Source: Astrocystis sublimbata | Taxonomy: Eukaryota > Ascomycota > Sordariomycetes > Xylariales > Xylariaceae | Length of the DNA: 64,000 nucleotides | Direction: 5' to 3' | Assembly (NCBI GenBank): GCA_022453515.1 | Contig: JAJNNY010000033.1 | Location: 248,001 to 312,000, forward strand | Translations under genes and position numbers: made by a program | The notes under the pieces: generated by a model | Databases searched by the model: none | Told to the model about the DNA's origin: nothing | Seen by the model: the letters and a program-made list of their open reading frames with translations, nothing else | In this document: piece by piece, positions 24,192-38,126 of the stretch | How the letters are laid out: every line of letters begins with the position of its first letter | How positions within the stretch are numbered: the first letter of the stretch is position 1

Positions 24192-25999
24192 ATGGGGGAA
24201 AAAGATGTCAACTATTCGGTGTATCTGGTGACGGACTCGACACCCGCCATCCTCGGCGACAAGGACATCTGCCAGGTCGTCGAGGCGGCGGTGCGGGGCG
24301 GTGTCACCTGCGTCCAGTACCGGCACAAGACCAGCGACACGGGCGTGTTGGTCCAGACGGCTCGCCGGCTACACGCCGTGACCCAGAAGTACAACGTCCC
24401 GCTGCTCATCAACGATCGCGTCGACGTCGCCCTCGCCGTCGGCTGTGAAGGGGTGCACATTGGCCAAGATGACCTCGGTGCGTACTCCCTTCCACTCCCA
24501 AGCTCAAACGAGGCTGGCTGTCTCATTAGAGCGAGGGATGTGCGGAGTTATTGGGCTAGTTGACTTACAGCGTTCACGCCACGGCAGACATCGAGTCGGC
24601 GAGGTCGATGCTCGGCCACGACAAGATCATCGGCGTCACCGTCAGCAACGCGGCAGAGACCGCCGCGGCGTGCAAGGGCGGGGCGGACTATCTGGGCATC
24701 GGCACCGTCTTTGCCACGCCGACGTATGTCTGGCTGTCTCCATTGATCATGAGAGTTATTAGAAAACTGACCCCAGGCGCAGCAAGGAGAACACAAAAAG
24801 CATCATCGGCGTGGATGGCCTCCAGCAGATCTTGGCGCAGATGGCGCAGATGAAATCGACCGTCAAGACGGTGTGCATCGGCGGCATCAATGCATCCAAC
24901 GTCTCACGCGTCATGTGGCAGAGCAGCGTGCCCGAGAAGAAGCTCGACGGCGTCGCCGTAGTCAGCGCCATCATGGCCGCCGTCGATCCGGAAGCGTCTG
25001 CGCGGCAGCTAGGCCAGCTCGTCACGGCGCTGCCCCCTTTTGCGAAGCACGTCGGCATGACCAAGATCACGCAGAGCACGCCACCGACGGAGCTGGCTCC
25101 GGAGATCATAAAAGCTGTCGCGCGGCTGAAGCCGCTTTCGCATAACATGACCAACCTCGTGGTGCAGAACTTCGCGGCAAACGTTGCCTTGTGTGTCGGC
25201 GCGAGCCCCATCATGGCTAACTACGGCGAGGAGGCGAGGGACCTCGCACAACTGGGCGGCGCCCTTGTTATTAACATGGGCACTGTCACGCCCGAGGGAC
25301 TGGAGAACTATGCGAAGGCCCTCAAGGCGTATAACGCCGTTGGAGGTCCCGTAGTCTTCGACCCAGTTGGGTGAGTCCTATCTTTATCTTCATCTGCTTC
25401 GGTGGAACGTCCCAAGAGTCAAAGTCTAACCCAGATGCTGCGGCAGTGCTGGGGCTACAGCTGTAAGAAGAGCAGCCACCAAGAGGATTCTCGGAAGCGG
25501 CTACATTGATGTTCTAAAGGGCAACCGCTCCGAGATCTTATCGTGTCTGCCAGGCGGCTCAACGGTGCAGCAACGGGGCGTGGACAGCGCAGACGGCGAC
25601 ATGAACACCCCAGAGCTTGTGCCAGCGCTCGTAGAGCTTGCCACACTCCGGAAGAACATCGTGGTCATGACAGGAAAGGCGGACTACGTGACCGATGGCG
25701 CGGGGGTTTATAAGATAGAGAACGGACACGAATACTTGGGCATGGTCACAGGCACGGGCTGTTGTCTGGGAACAACCATCTCTGGCATGGTCGCGGCTTG
25801 GCCCAGTGATAAGCTCGCTGCGACCATTGCCGGCCTGCTGCTTTACAACATCGCGGCCGAGTTCGCAGCCGGGAGACTGGATGTCAACGGGCCAGGAACG
25901 TTCGTGCCGGCGTTCCTGGACGAGCTTTACAATATCCGCTTAGCTACCTCACAGGGTGACTTTGCCTGGCTCTCACATGCGAAGGTTGAGAGGCTTTGA
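24192..25999 (+). CDS. thi6: Bifunctional thiamine phosphate synthase / hydroxyethylthiazole kinase (Thi6)
   Basis: Exons 24192..24477, 24588..24723, 24783..25370 and 25447..25999 give 520 residues. The N-terminal half (about 1-225) is the TIM-barrel thiamine phosphate synthase: [49 protein letters not shown] and the phosphate-binding [10 protein letters not shown]. The C-terminal half is 4-methyl-5-hydroxyethylthiazole kinase: [30 protein letters not shown] and the catalytic GTGCCLGT. Together they phosphorylate the thiazole and join it to HMP pyrophosphate to form thiamine phosphate. I chose the acceptor at 25446 because it gives the canonical DPVGAGAT; one 12 bases earlier is also in frame. 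The acceptor at 24587 restores DDLDIESAR. This fused form is normal for fungi. Confidence 0.96.
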
Positions 26000-26685
26000 G
26001 CACGGATGTTGTAGATACGATATACAGAACGGCAATAGGGCCCGCAAGATCTATCTACAAGTGTACCTTAAGTACTAAGTAGGTAGGTAGGCAACTTAAT
26101 CTTCTTGCCAGTGTTAGATTACAAACCGCATCTGTGCACTTGAATTCGTAATACTGTCAATACCTGTCATTAGATGAAACCTTAGCCTTATTTACCAAGA
26201 TGACATTCGTACTAGTGACAAATGATTGCATTAGGTTGGTGCTCTGAAGTCCCCACCAACCTCGTGCAAGATAATATACCACAAACCCATTTCAAACAGA
26301 ACGTCGCGGAAACAGTCATCCATCCCCTCAAGCATGACTTATTGGAGTTTCTATCGTCGCATTACCTGAGAATAATGTAATTGCAGCCCCGCTCCCCACA
26401 CCAAGGCGTAGTTCGTATCCATTGTCCCGGCACCGCAGCACTCGGCACTAGCCGGCGGCATCCATCATATCATTCATTGTGTGCCGGCATACATACGTCG
26501 TGCTCGGAGCTCGGGATTGAGGCGCAGCGCCCCGTTTTCCGCTGACCATGACATGTTTCCGCTGGGCGACGAGACTGCGAGGAACAGCCCAACTTCCACA
26601 GACACGACAAACACGACAAACACGAGTAAAAGTCCATCTCTTGCCAATCGCGCATCCTCCCCCCATTCCGAGACTATCATCAACT
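26000..26685. other. Spacer upstream of isochorismatase-family gene
   Basis: A 686-base tandem spacer with an AGTAGGTAGGTAGG copy near 26077. The 200 bases before the next ATG are probably its 5' leader (ACACGACAAACACGACAAACACGAG near 26600). No gene is supported. Confidence 0.5.
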
Positions 26686-27706
26686 ATGGCGGCGCCTTCT
26701 AAGCGGCTTCGTGAGTCTATTGCACCGCCACTTGCGCTTGCTCTGTCGCAGCGAGACTAACATTATTGTCCATAGAAAATCCAGTCATCTTGTAAGTGAC
26801 ATCCGAACAGCTGCGCCGTGCTCGTACTCCGGTCGCAGGACCCTGCTCGTCTAAGTACCTACCAGGGTGTCCTACTCAAAGGGCAATGAGTACCGGACTG
26901 AGTCAGTCATCTATCCATCTCGGAACTGACGAGCATCGATATCCCATAGTGTCTGCGACATCCAAGAGAGGTTCCGCAATGTGATATGGCAGTTTGACAA
27001 GATGTAAGATACCACTTCCACTCCAATTGTAAGCCAGTGTCCGAAACAAATGTGAAGCGAACAAATTCGCAGTCAGATGTGTGGCTCTAGACATATTGAT
27101 AGCCAGCTGCGATATCCCACCGCATCAGGATAGGGATATCGTTGATCGCCGACCTATCTCGTGTAACTAACCTTCGCACGTAGCCTCCTCACCTCGCAGA
27201 AGGTCCTGCGCGCGGCCCAGATCCTGCAGATCCCCATCGTCGTGACGACGCAAAACGCAGCGAAGCTCGGCTCGACGGTCGCCGAGCTGCAGCCTCTGAT
27301 CAAGGACGCGGCCGTGAACGCCGACAAGACGCTCTTCAGCATGATGGTGCCCGAGGTGACCTCGCACGCGCTCTTCTCGTCTGCTTCCTCGACGACCAGG
27401 CGGGAGGTCGTCATCGTGGGCATCGAGTCCCACGTGTGCGTCACGCAGACGGCCCTCGACCTGCTCGCGCAGGGCCACAAGGTCTACGTCCTCGCCGACG
27501 GCGTCAGCAGCTGCAACGCGCAGGAGGTCCCCGTGGCGCTGGCCCGCTTGCGCGCCGAGGGTGCCGTGGTGACGACATCTGAGAGCTGGCTTTACGAGAC
27601 CATGGGGGATGCGGGTATCGCTGAGTTCAGGGACGTCGCGAAGCTGGTCAAGGAGACGTCGGCGGACACGAAGACAGCGCTGTCAGGGCTTTTGAGCAAG
27701 ATCTGA
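26686..27706 (+). CDS. Isochorismatase-family hydrolase (ISOC-like)
   Basis: Four exons, 26686..26710, 26776..26791, 26950..27003 and 27184..27706, give 205 residues. Two of them are very short (25 and 16 bases), yet they join to a continuous MAAPSKRLQNPVIFVCDIQ with the catalytic Asp of the cysteine-hydrolase fold. Later motifs are IPIVVTTQNAAKLGSTV, VVIVGIESHVCVTQTALDL with the nucleophilic Cys, and a C-terminal FRDVAKLVKE. This pattern matches the eukaryotic ISOC1/ISOC2 group rather than true bacterial isochorismatases. No substrate can be assigned. There is no targeting signal. It converges on the GH30 gene with a 277-base gap and has no clear functional link to its neighbours. Confidence 0.9.
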
Positions 27707-27983
27707 TTTGGTCATTCATGGACAGTAGTTCTGTGTCGAGGCTTTCTTTGCTCGAGGAGATCTTGTATTGCATCGCACAATGATCTGATGGCGCTACATG
27801 GAGCAACTACTCTAGTTCCAATGAGCTCTGGATAAGTGCGCATATGCTATTCACATAGTCAATTTATAGGAAGGCTGGATTACAAAAGATGATCGAGATT
27901 CGCCAAGTCATCTGTCAAAGTCCGCATCTCGGGATAGACCAACATGGACGAGTCCTCAACGTGGCTGATTCTAACAACCTTCC

Positions 27984-30276
<2,293 letters not shown>

Positions 30277-31267
30277 CGTTGCTGTTGTCGAACAGATCTG
30301 CTACAAAATGTGGAATGATAGATTGTAAACCGAACCTTCTGTAAGGCGCAGAATGAAGACGCTTGTTGGAATGTCTACACGAGCATGTGTCTGTGTTGTT
30401 ATCACCAAGTTCCTTTAATACGTACCGTCCTAATGTGTTGGTATGATTGATTTATCTACCGGGCACGCCCACACTAAAACTGGCAACTCCTCATCTCCTC
30501 AACTACATCCTCAGACCCGAGATCCCCTTTGTGGCTATGGACTATTCCAGAGTCTAGAGGCAATCCATATGCGCTGTTAGCATTGTACGGGTGCCAGTCA
30601 ATGTCTTAGTTGCGGTAACGAGGTCTCCGCTGTCTATGGGATGCCAACAAATCTAGACAATACCAACGAGATCCGGCCAAGAGCGGGTAAATCATCGAGA
30701 GAGTAACTCCTCGCCGATGATATAGATGATTTAGCCATCAATGGACATAGATGGTTCTAGCCACGAGATAATATTGCTGACCTACCTGTACTGGAACGGC
30801 CGTTGCCGAAAGCAGGGGTTATATTCGCTACCACCTTGCCGGGTTTTCCCCGGATGTGACATATTCTTGTTGTAAACGGACCTAGGAAGGTTATTGTGAG
30901 AAAACAAACAGATAAAGCAATCAATTTTGGGAAGCAATGTTACATGCATCTCAGCATGACATTAGACAATATCACATGGGCAAGCAAGAAGAAAGTGATG
31001 GTGGCGGCGAATGAGCATTATCCATCTAGCGGACGAGATGGTGCTGATTGCATTCAAGTATTGCCAGAGCGACATATCTATGTATGCACTATATGCTTTT
31101 CAAACAGACAACGAGGTCTTTTATTTTTCAAACGGGCAGTGAAGAAGTGGAAGATAGAAACACCGAATAGCGCACGCTACCAGTTCGCCACGCTCAAAAG
31201 AACGTATATTGGTCAGCTGAGCCCCCCTAGAACTGACGCATGTTGCCTTTTATGAAATCATAGGTGA
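30277..31267. other. Spacer upstream of GH30 gene and downstream of hem1
   Basis: About 1 kb that must contain the GH30 promoter. A 119-codon open frame at 30896-31255 has no signature and overlaps the probable hem1 3' UTR. No other structure is seen. Confidence 0.5.
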
Positions 31268-33196
31268 TCATGCGGCTGCGCTCGCTAGTTGGGACGCATT
31301 GCGGGATTCGTGCTCGAGCAAGGTTTCCATAAAGCCGTTGGCAGGCTGGGACGCCTTGATTTCCTTGGCAACCTGACTGTCGATATCCAGCTGTTCGTCG
31401 GTCCAAAGAGGGTGGGAGGGCTCAGCATTCGCATCGCCAACACCAATGAAGCCACCATCAGCAGCCCAGTCAGACGTACGCTTGATATCCAACTTGGTCC
31501 AGATCTCATCAATGACATCAACCAACTGGTCACGGTACTTCTTGGTGTGGCCTGGCGTTGGCGTGATGCGGAGACGTTCCTGGCCAACGGGCACGGTTGG
31601 GTAGTTGATCGACTGTACATAGATTTGGTAATCATTCAACAGCATGTCTGAAGCCTGCTTGGCAAGCTCGGCATTTCCTACTAGGATGGGGATTATATGC
31701 GACGGATTTGGGATGACTGGGATGTTTCGTGCATCCAAAGCCTCCTTGACGGCTCGAGTATGAAGTTGCTGCAGTCTTCGGTCACCCTTGTACTCCGTTT
31801 GATATTCGATCGCGGCCCTAGCACCAGCCATGGTCGCCGGTGGCAAAGACGTTGTGAAGATGAACCCAGGGGCAAGAGACCGAATCATGTCTACAAGCTT
31901 GGCGCTACCCGCGATGTAGCCACCTACGCAGCCATATGCCTTTCCTAGGGTGCCGGTAATAATGTCCACGCGATCCATAATTGTGCCTTGGGGTTTGCCC
32001 TGTTGATGCGCTTCGAAGTCGAGATGCTCAGCAACACCGGCGCCATGCGGGCCGTACATGCCGACGGCATGAACTTCGTCCAGAAAGGTGATGGCACCGT
32101 ACTTTTCGGCGAGGTCACAGATTTCTTCGATAGGTCCGATGGAACCACACATGCTGTAGACGGACTCAAAAGCGATGATTTTAGGCACATGCAGTGGTAG
32201 CGAGGCCAACTTGGACTCGAGATCTTGCATGTCATTATGCTTGAAGACTATCTTCCTCGTCCCCGAGTGACGAATGCCTTGGATCATCGATGCGTGATTT
32301 AAGCTGTCGGACAGGATCACGCAGTCGGGCATTTTGCTGCCCAGGGTCGCAAGCGTCGCATCGTTCGCAACATAACAGGAGCTGAAAACAAGCGCGGCCT
32401 CCTTGGCATGCAGTTTGGCGAGCGTGCCCTCCAGCTCGATGGCATGTTTGTTGTGTCCGGAGATGTTGCGCGTACCTCCAGCGCCAGATCCATATTCGTC
32501 AAGCGTCTCGTGCATCTGCCTGAGGACCTGGGAGTTTCTGCCCATGCCAAGGTAGTCGTTGGAGCACCAGACGGTGACACGTTCCTCCTTCTTAGCGCCA
32601 TGAGCTTGGGGGAACTCCTTGGCGAGACGATTGATGTTGTTGAAGTAGCGGTACGACTTATCCTTGTGCTTCTTGTCGAGCTCTGCCTCGTAAAAGCCGG
32701 TGTAGTCGAACTTGCCATCCTGACCCCTCGGGACGGTCGTGGCAGCCACGTTGGCCTTCCGACTACCAGGCGCTGCCGGTGGAAATTGAACTGCGGACAG
32801 ACATCAGACTCTCAGTATCCCCCGCTGCTGTACTTGTGCGGGATCAGACTTACCACTTTCGGGGGGCGCGAACATGGGAGCGTCGACGGCGCGGGCCTCG
32901 TTGGGGCGGCTCGTGTGGATCTTGGCCTTGGAATGGCTAGACAAGACACGGGCACCTGAAATGGCAGAGGCAGCGGCGGTTGGCATGGGTGCCTTGCAGC
33001 CGACACGGGCGGACTGGATGGCCAGGGCCTTGCCCATGACGGGGCATCGCTGTCCGAGCAGCTGCAGCTTGGAGATGGTGCCGCCGCATTGGGAAGCCTG
33101 AGGCCGGGTCGAGGTCGAGAGGGCACGCAGAGTGGCGGGAGACGACTTCTTCAGAAAAGGGCACATGGCCTTGGATTGACGAAGGACGGCGTCCAT
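31268..33196 (-). CDS. hem1: 5-aminolevulinate synthase, mitochondrial
   Basis: Two exons, 33196..32854 and 32790..31268, encode 621 residues. The enzyme condenses glycine and succinyl-CoA to 5-aminolevulinate with pyridoxal phosphate, the first step of heme synthesis in the mitochondrial matrix. The first 115 residues form a basic, Ser-rich presequence with two Cys-Pro motifs, MCPFL (Cys12) and RCPVMG (Cys51), of the heme-regulatory type. The core shows [23 protein letters not shown], the FLDEVHAVG loop, and [12 protein letters not shown] with the PLP lysine, then FTTSLPP and [10 protein letters not shown]. About 60 residues extend past the core. The related AONS/KBL enzymes lack this long presequence, and the ALAS-specific segments are present, so the call is secure. 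Confidence 0.97.
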
Positions 33197-33420
33197 GGCG
33201 AATAGCGAATAGTGGTTGGCACGGCGATACCTACTTAGATACTCAGATACGCGCGGGTGTGCGTCGCGCCAAACACTAAAAAAACAAACACAATGTTTGT
33301 AGGGACGACCAGGCAACCGGAGCCGGGCAGTCAAATGCGAATAGTCAGAGCAATGCGAGTAGTGAGAGTAATGCGAATCCGAGGGCCGGCAGAACGGGCA
33401 ACCGGAGAGGGGCAACGACC

Positions 33421-33460
33421 GAGGATGCGAGGATGCGAGGATGCGAGGATACGAGGATGG
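33421..33460. repeat. Five tandem copies of an 8-base unit
   Basis: GAGGATGC is repeated five times; the last two copies differ by one base each. It lies about 225 bases upstream of the hem1 start codon. Confidence 0.85.
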
Positions 33461-33639
33461 TTCCGTGGCTACGAAGAGTGATGCTCTCCTTCTGCTCGAT
33501 GTTGGCGTGCGAACACAGGGAGCGGTGGTCAGACGACTCTATGCGTATACCAACCTGTTGGGAACCCAAAATAGCAAGCAACCTGATGGAAGACGAGGGC
33601 GAGTAGGAGGTAGGAGTTAGAGAGGCGGGCGAGGTGAGG

Positions 33640-33666
33640 TGAGTAAGTGAGTGAGTGAGTGAGTGT
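33640..33666. repeat. GTGA tetranucleotide repeat
   Basis: A GTGA/GAGT microsatellite of about six units follows a GAGGTGAGGTGAG stretch. It is a simple repeat. Confidence 0.8.
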
Positions 33667-35248
33667 GAGGCGAGACTCGATGTACTGGTATTTTTATGCG
33701 TACAATACCTACTACCTATATGTACCCAGGTAGCCAGTCGAGCCAGTCAGTGGGACTCAGTGGTCAGTGGTCCCTGTCTCGCCTGCGGCAGGACCTGGAT
33801 GCCTGGGTGCCCAGGTCCACTCAGTCTCGGGGACTAAGGTACATGTCATGTAGGACTGCACTGCACCTGCAGCATGCCATGCTCCTCGAGTCCTCGAGGT
33901 ACTCCTAGCAGCAGCCACCCCACCTCGCCCACCACCAACCGTCCATCTCCAATGGGATCAGCGGGGTTTGCCCGTTTTGCGCAGTCTTTCGAACCATTGC
34001 CTCGCCGCTCATTGGCCGAGTCCGGTGATCCAACCTAACGCACAAAGGTGATAAAGTCAGCCAGCCCGGTAAGTTGACATTCCGAATCTCGACAATTGCC
34101 AATGACAGTCAAGGCAGTTTACCTCCCGCATTTTGCTAACCTTCTACAGTACACTAGATAGGAAGCTACCTAGATGCCTCCTAGGTAGTATCCGATAGTC
34201 TTGCAAGTGGTGTTGCCCATTGAAAGACAAAGTATTGCAACATATTGTGTCATGACTTTAATAGGTGTCCCTCGCCGGGCAGTCAGCAAGTATCGCAGTT
34301 CTAACGCTGGAGATTCAGGGCTGGGTTCTTGGGTAAGCAATTGCTTAGCCTAAGCTGAAGTGCTCGTTCGCAAGATACAGCCTGCATGGCGAGCATGGGT
34401 GCATGGTCCGAATTTCGCATTTGCCCCGCGGCGCTCGGAAGGAAAGAACATAAGCGAGGATTTGGCACACCAGCCGAGCCAGCCATCAAATACTCAAGCA
34501 ACAGATTCCATACTCACTCAAGGACACAGCAGAGACGCCTGACGAGCCTGGCATCTGGGTGCCTGGGGGCCTGGTTGTCCTAGTCCCCGGCCGTGCCGGC
34601 ATGCATATCATCCAGTCTGATCAAGACCCTCTCGCCTACCTACCAGCAGCTAGGTATGTTTTGAGTCTTTGACACTTGCCTATTAGTAATCTAATGTAAA
34701 CATTTGATGATTGAAGACCTCGGTTCTTGCTCGGTTGAACTTCAATATCTCAGTAGGTACTCGAGGTTCTGGAACAATTGCATGATACAGCCACCAATCA
34801 CAGTCACAGCTTACTTGTCAGCTCATTCTTACTACACTAGGTGTAGTGTACCTTGGCTCCAAGTAAGCGAAGTGCGCCTCGAGTGCAGCATACTTGACCT
34901 GCTGTAAGGATTCCGAGTTTAAGTACCATGCACAGAGGGTCGAACATTTCACAAAAGTTTCAAGACACGAGCAAATTTTTTACTATTTCAGTTGCATGCA
35001 GATACCTAAGTGTTTAGAAACCGATCCGCCCAATCAAGCAAATTCCGGTTTAAGCGGCGCACACCCCCCCCCCCGTTCGCCACTGAACAGACTCATACGT
35101 CGATCATATATGATCTTAACATAATGTAGGGAGTGATCACTGCCAACTGGCAACGCTCCACCCATCTGAGGCAATCAATAATCATCACCACGTTTTATTG
35201 CAAGTACACCCATCTCGCCATGTTAACCCCCGGCAGATATATCCGTTA

Positions 35249-36098
35249 TTAGTTGTCGTACCTATCCGAACTTGACCCATACGAGTCACCGTCGTCGCGG
35301 CGACTAGATCCATAGCCGGAGTTGCTGGACCCATAAGAGTCGTTGTTGCTGCTGCTCCCATACGAAGTTTTGTTGCTCGAGCCGTAAGAATTGTCATTGT
35401 CACGACGACTGGAGCTTAGGTTATCATCATCGTTATCGTCCCGGCGGTTCGACCCGTATGAATCCTGATCACCGCTCCCGTAGGACGACTTCTTGTTGCT
35501 TGACCCATAAGAGTCGTCGTTGCTGGACCCATATGTGTCTTTCTTACTCGAGCCATAAGAATCGTTGTCGCTCGAACCGTATGAGCTTTTGTTGCTTGAA
35601 CCGTAGGAATCGTTGTCGCCTGACCCATAGGACGAGTTCTTGTTGCTGCTTCCATAAGTGTCCTGGTTTGAAGAACCATACGAGTCGTCCTCATTGCGAG
35701 ACGACCCATATGAGTCCTTGTTGCTGCTACCGGAGGTGTTGTTGTTCGAGGAGCCGTACGAGTCGTTTTCGTTGCGCGACGACCCATAGGAGTCATCGTC
35801 ATCGTTGCGGCGGTCAGACGAACCGTATGAGTTATTGTTCCCGCCACCCGAGCCGTAGCTGTCCCCAGACCCGTAGGAGTTGTCGTTGCCCCGGGACGAG
35901 CTGTTGGAGGAACCATACGATTCGTTGTTGGAGCCGGATGTGTCGTTGTTGCTAGAGTTGTCGTTGTCCCGTCGGCCAGAGCCGTAAGAGGACTCATTGG
36001 AGCCGTAGCTCTACGTTGGTGTTAGTAAGGCCCATTGTTCCAAATTTCACCGTGAGGGGTAGCCTTACGTCGTCGTTGTTCCCGCTTCTGTAAGACAT
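35249..36098 (-). CDS. Low-complexity SYGS-repeat protein, intrinsically disordered
   Basis: Exon 1 is 36098..36069 (MSYRSGNNDD) and exon 2 is 36010..35249, with donor GTAAGG and acceptor GTAG. The 263-residue frame has no internal Met, so it is easy to miss and shifted frames can look longer. The protein is about 24 repeats of the type [S/T/G]YGS followed by S/G/N and a short Asn-, Asp-, Arg- or Lys-rich spacer, for example DSYGSSNNN, DSYGSSRNED and SSYGSGDND. It is made almost wholly of S, Y, G, N, D, R, K, E and T; I see no Cys, Pro, Ala, Val, Ile, Phe, Trp or His and one Leu. There is no signal peptide or folded domain. It may belong with fungal hydrophilic stress or dehydrin-like proteins, but I cannot name the family. 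The frame is kept while synonymous bases vary, which supports coding. Confidence 0.85.
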
Positions 36099-38126
36099 GG
36101 TGATAGACTGGGGACTGGGTGATTGGTCAATGCAAATCTACAATTGGTGGGGTGGGATGGGATGATATGTTGTGTAGTTTTCTTAAGATGAAGTCCAGGA
36201 GGAGGCAGCTGACTCTATTATACTCGATGGCAACCCTCCGCTTCCCACAGGCCCATGTGAGTAGAGCAGGAGCCCTCTTTCAGCTGCCCACTTTCAGCTG
36301 CGCATTTCAAGATTGCTACATGAGGGGTAGTCTTGAGAGGGAGCTTCGCTTAGCTCGAGAAACGAGCGTCACAGCTGAAAGCTACGGCATGTCTCGCATA
36401 CGGCGAGTGCGAAATGCCCTAGAAAGCACGTCATCCCTTAGTTCACGATACCTCGGCCACAGGTACAGCCCGTAAAGTGAACCACATGGGCTCACCTTCC
36501 TGTGGGCTATGGTCTGCGGTGTGCTTGAGATGAGACAACGAAAGAGTACAGGATAGGTAGGTATTACATAGCTAGCTCGTGAAGCGCGCGATTCGTCATA
36601 TCCGATAGCGCGAGAGGGCCGATCACCCTCCGTCGGGACACGAGGCCTCAGAATAGCGACGATGGCTGGACGGCTATCAGGCGATCAGGGCTATGTCACA
36701 TTATTGATCAACCGCGTTGGAGCCCCTCGGGACGCTACCGGCAAGTGTGGTTACTCTGCAGAATGATCCTCCCAGCTGCGATCGGGATGGCAGGCTGATG
36801 GGCTCGATAGGATCGATTGGTCCATCAGTGATTACCTTGGTACTCTCGGTACTATGGGGTTAAAAAACATTGCATCAACTTAGATCTACGAGATCAACAC
36901 GAGTATGAGTATGTAAGTACTACCACGGCTGGCCATGATCAGCTATCTCGAGACTTGTAGTATGGCTTCCGAAATAGGGCGAGCAATGCAAATGCATCTT
37001 CTGAGTTCTGTCCCAGGCAGTCTCAGTGGAGGCCAATAAGTATGTGCATGTAGGACACATCCAATAGATTCGGAGACCCCGGCGTCAGCGCCGGCATGTA
37101 TAGCTACAGTTACACACCGGCACACCGGTCCCCCGGTCAGGGACCACCTGCAGTTCCTGTCCAGCGGTGGGCCTAGCTCAGCTAGCGTCTCTCTAGACGC
37201 CAAGGCTATCGGATCTCCATGTGCTTGCGCAAACACGTGTTCGCAGGCCATCAACTTAACCTCACGACCACTTGAAACCATTGGCTGTGGACGCATTAAC
37301 GCGCGTATAGAGTGTAGCTTATCTCACACCGCATGCAAGAGAATTGTTTAGTACGCATGTCAGAGACCTACCGACCTGCCCGAGCTACCTAGCACTTTAC
37401 AGTACAACAACCTTGAGACTCGAGAGTTAAGACCCGCGACTCGCTCACTAGCAAGTCATTGGGCCCACCTCGCCAAAATGGCGAAAGGTGATGCTTGCTA
37501 CTCGTCCCAGCAAGTCCCTCTTTTAAGTTCGGTGCGCAGTACGACTGGTCTGTCTGGGCATGCGGTTCTTGATGAAAAAAAGACGAGATTGGGTTTGGAG
37601 GCCTTCGTTACCAAGGGCAGAAGGACGGCGTTGGTTATTATTATCTGGGGGTTAGTTGGGATTCCAACTGATCCATGTTGCCATCTGACATCCTGCATCA
37701 AACGAAATGCATCTTCCGGCGTCTAGGTACCTAGCGACGTATGAATGCGAGGCTAGCCAAACGTGCTGGCCTGATGTATGCCCCCCGGCCATCACTGCGC
37801 ATGATCCTTCATCATGCAAACACGCATGCCTCATCTATCTATCCATATTGAATTCCCTTCTTCAACGCCGCCCGGCTTTCTATACCATGGCACTCTGCCG
37901 ACTGAATTCTAGTATAGCAGTGTCGGTCTCGGTGTAGATCCAGCATCCCCACGTCTACTGGGTATTGATACAGCCATGTGCTCTTCATCCAATCCGTCGC
38001 TATTCTATGGTAAGGGTTGCTGATTGCAGCTTGATCGTCCGTGATTCGAATGGCATTTGGCATGTTCTATCTCATTTGGGGCGGCAAAGTAGCGTATTGA
38101 GTTTTCATCTATGTCTTCTATGGTGG
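36099..38126. other. Spacer upstream of SYGS gene and downstream of acyltransferase gene
   Basis: About 2 kb with no convincing gene. The part next to 36098 must contain the SYGS gene promoter. Open frames at 36119-36475, 36943-37296 and 37478-37726 lack recognisable motifs. Confidence 0.5.

Larger units (their letters stand above)
33197..35248. other. Spacer upstream of hem1
   Basis: About 2 kb. The part next to hem1 must hold its promoter and contains tandem repeats (33421-33460, 33640-33666). TACCTA/TAGGTA motifs recur near 33705-33735 and 34150-34190. A run of 11 C lies at 35064-35074. Short open frames show no family signature. Confidence 0.5.

Noticed and set aside
30896..31255. 119-codon open frame upstream of the hem1 3' end
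   Set aside because: No recognisable motif and AT-rich; it lies where the hem1 3' UTR is expected.
35416..35997. Thr/Met-rich 193-codon frame on the minus strand and a Cys/Ser/Arg-rich 165-codon frame on the plus strand
   Set aside because: Both are off-frame readings of the SYGS repeats. The SYGS frame continues intact through the whole block and joins to a good first exon, while these do not.
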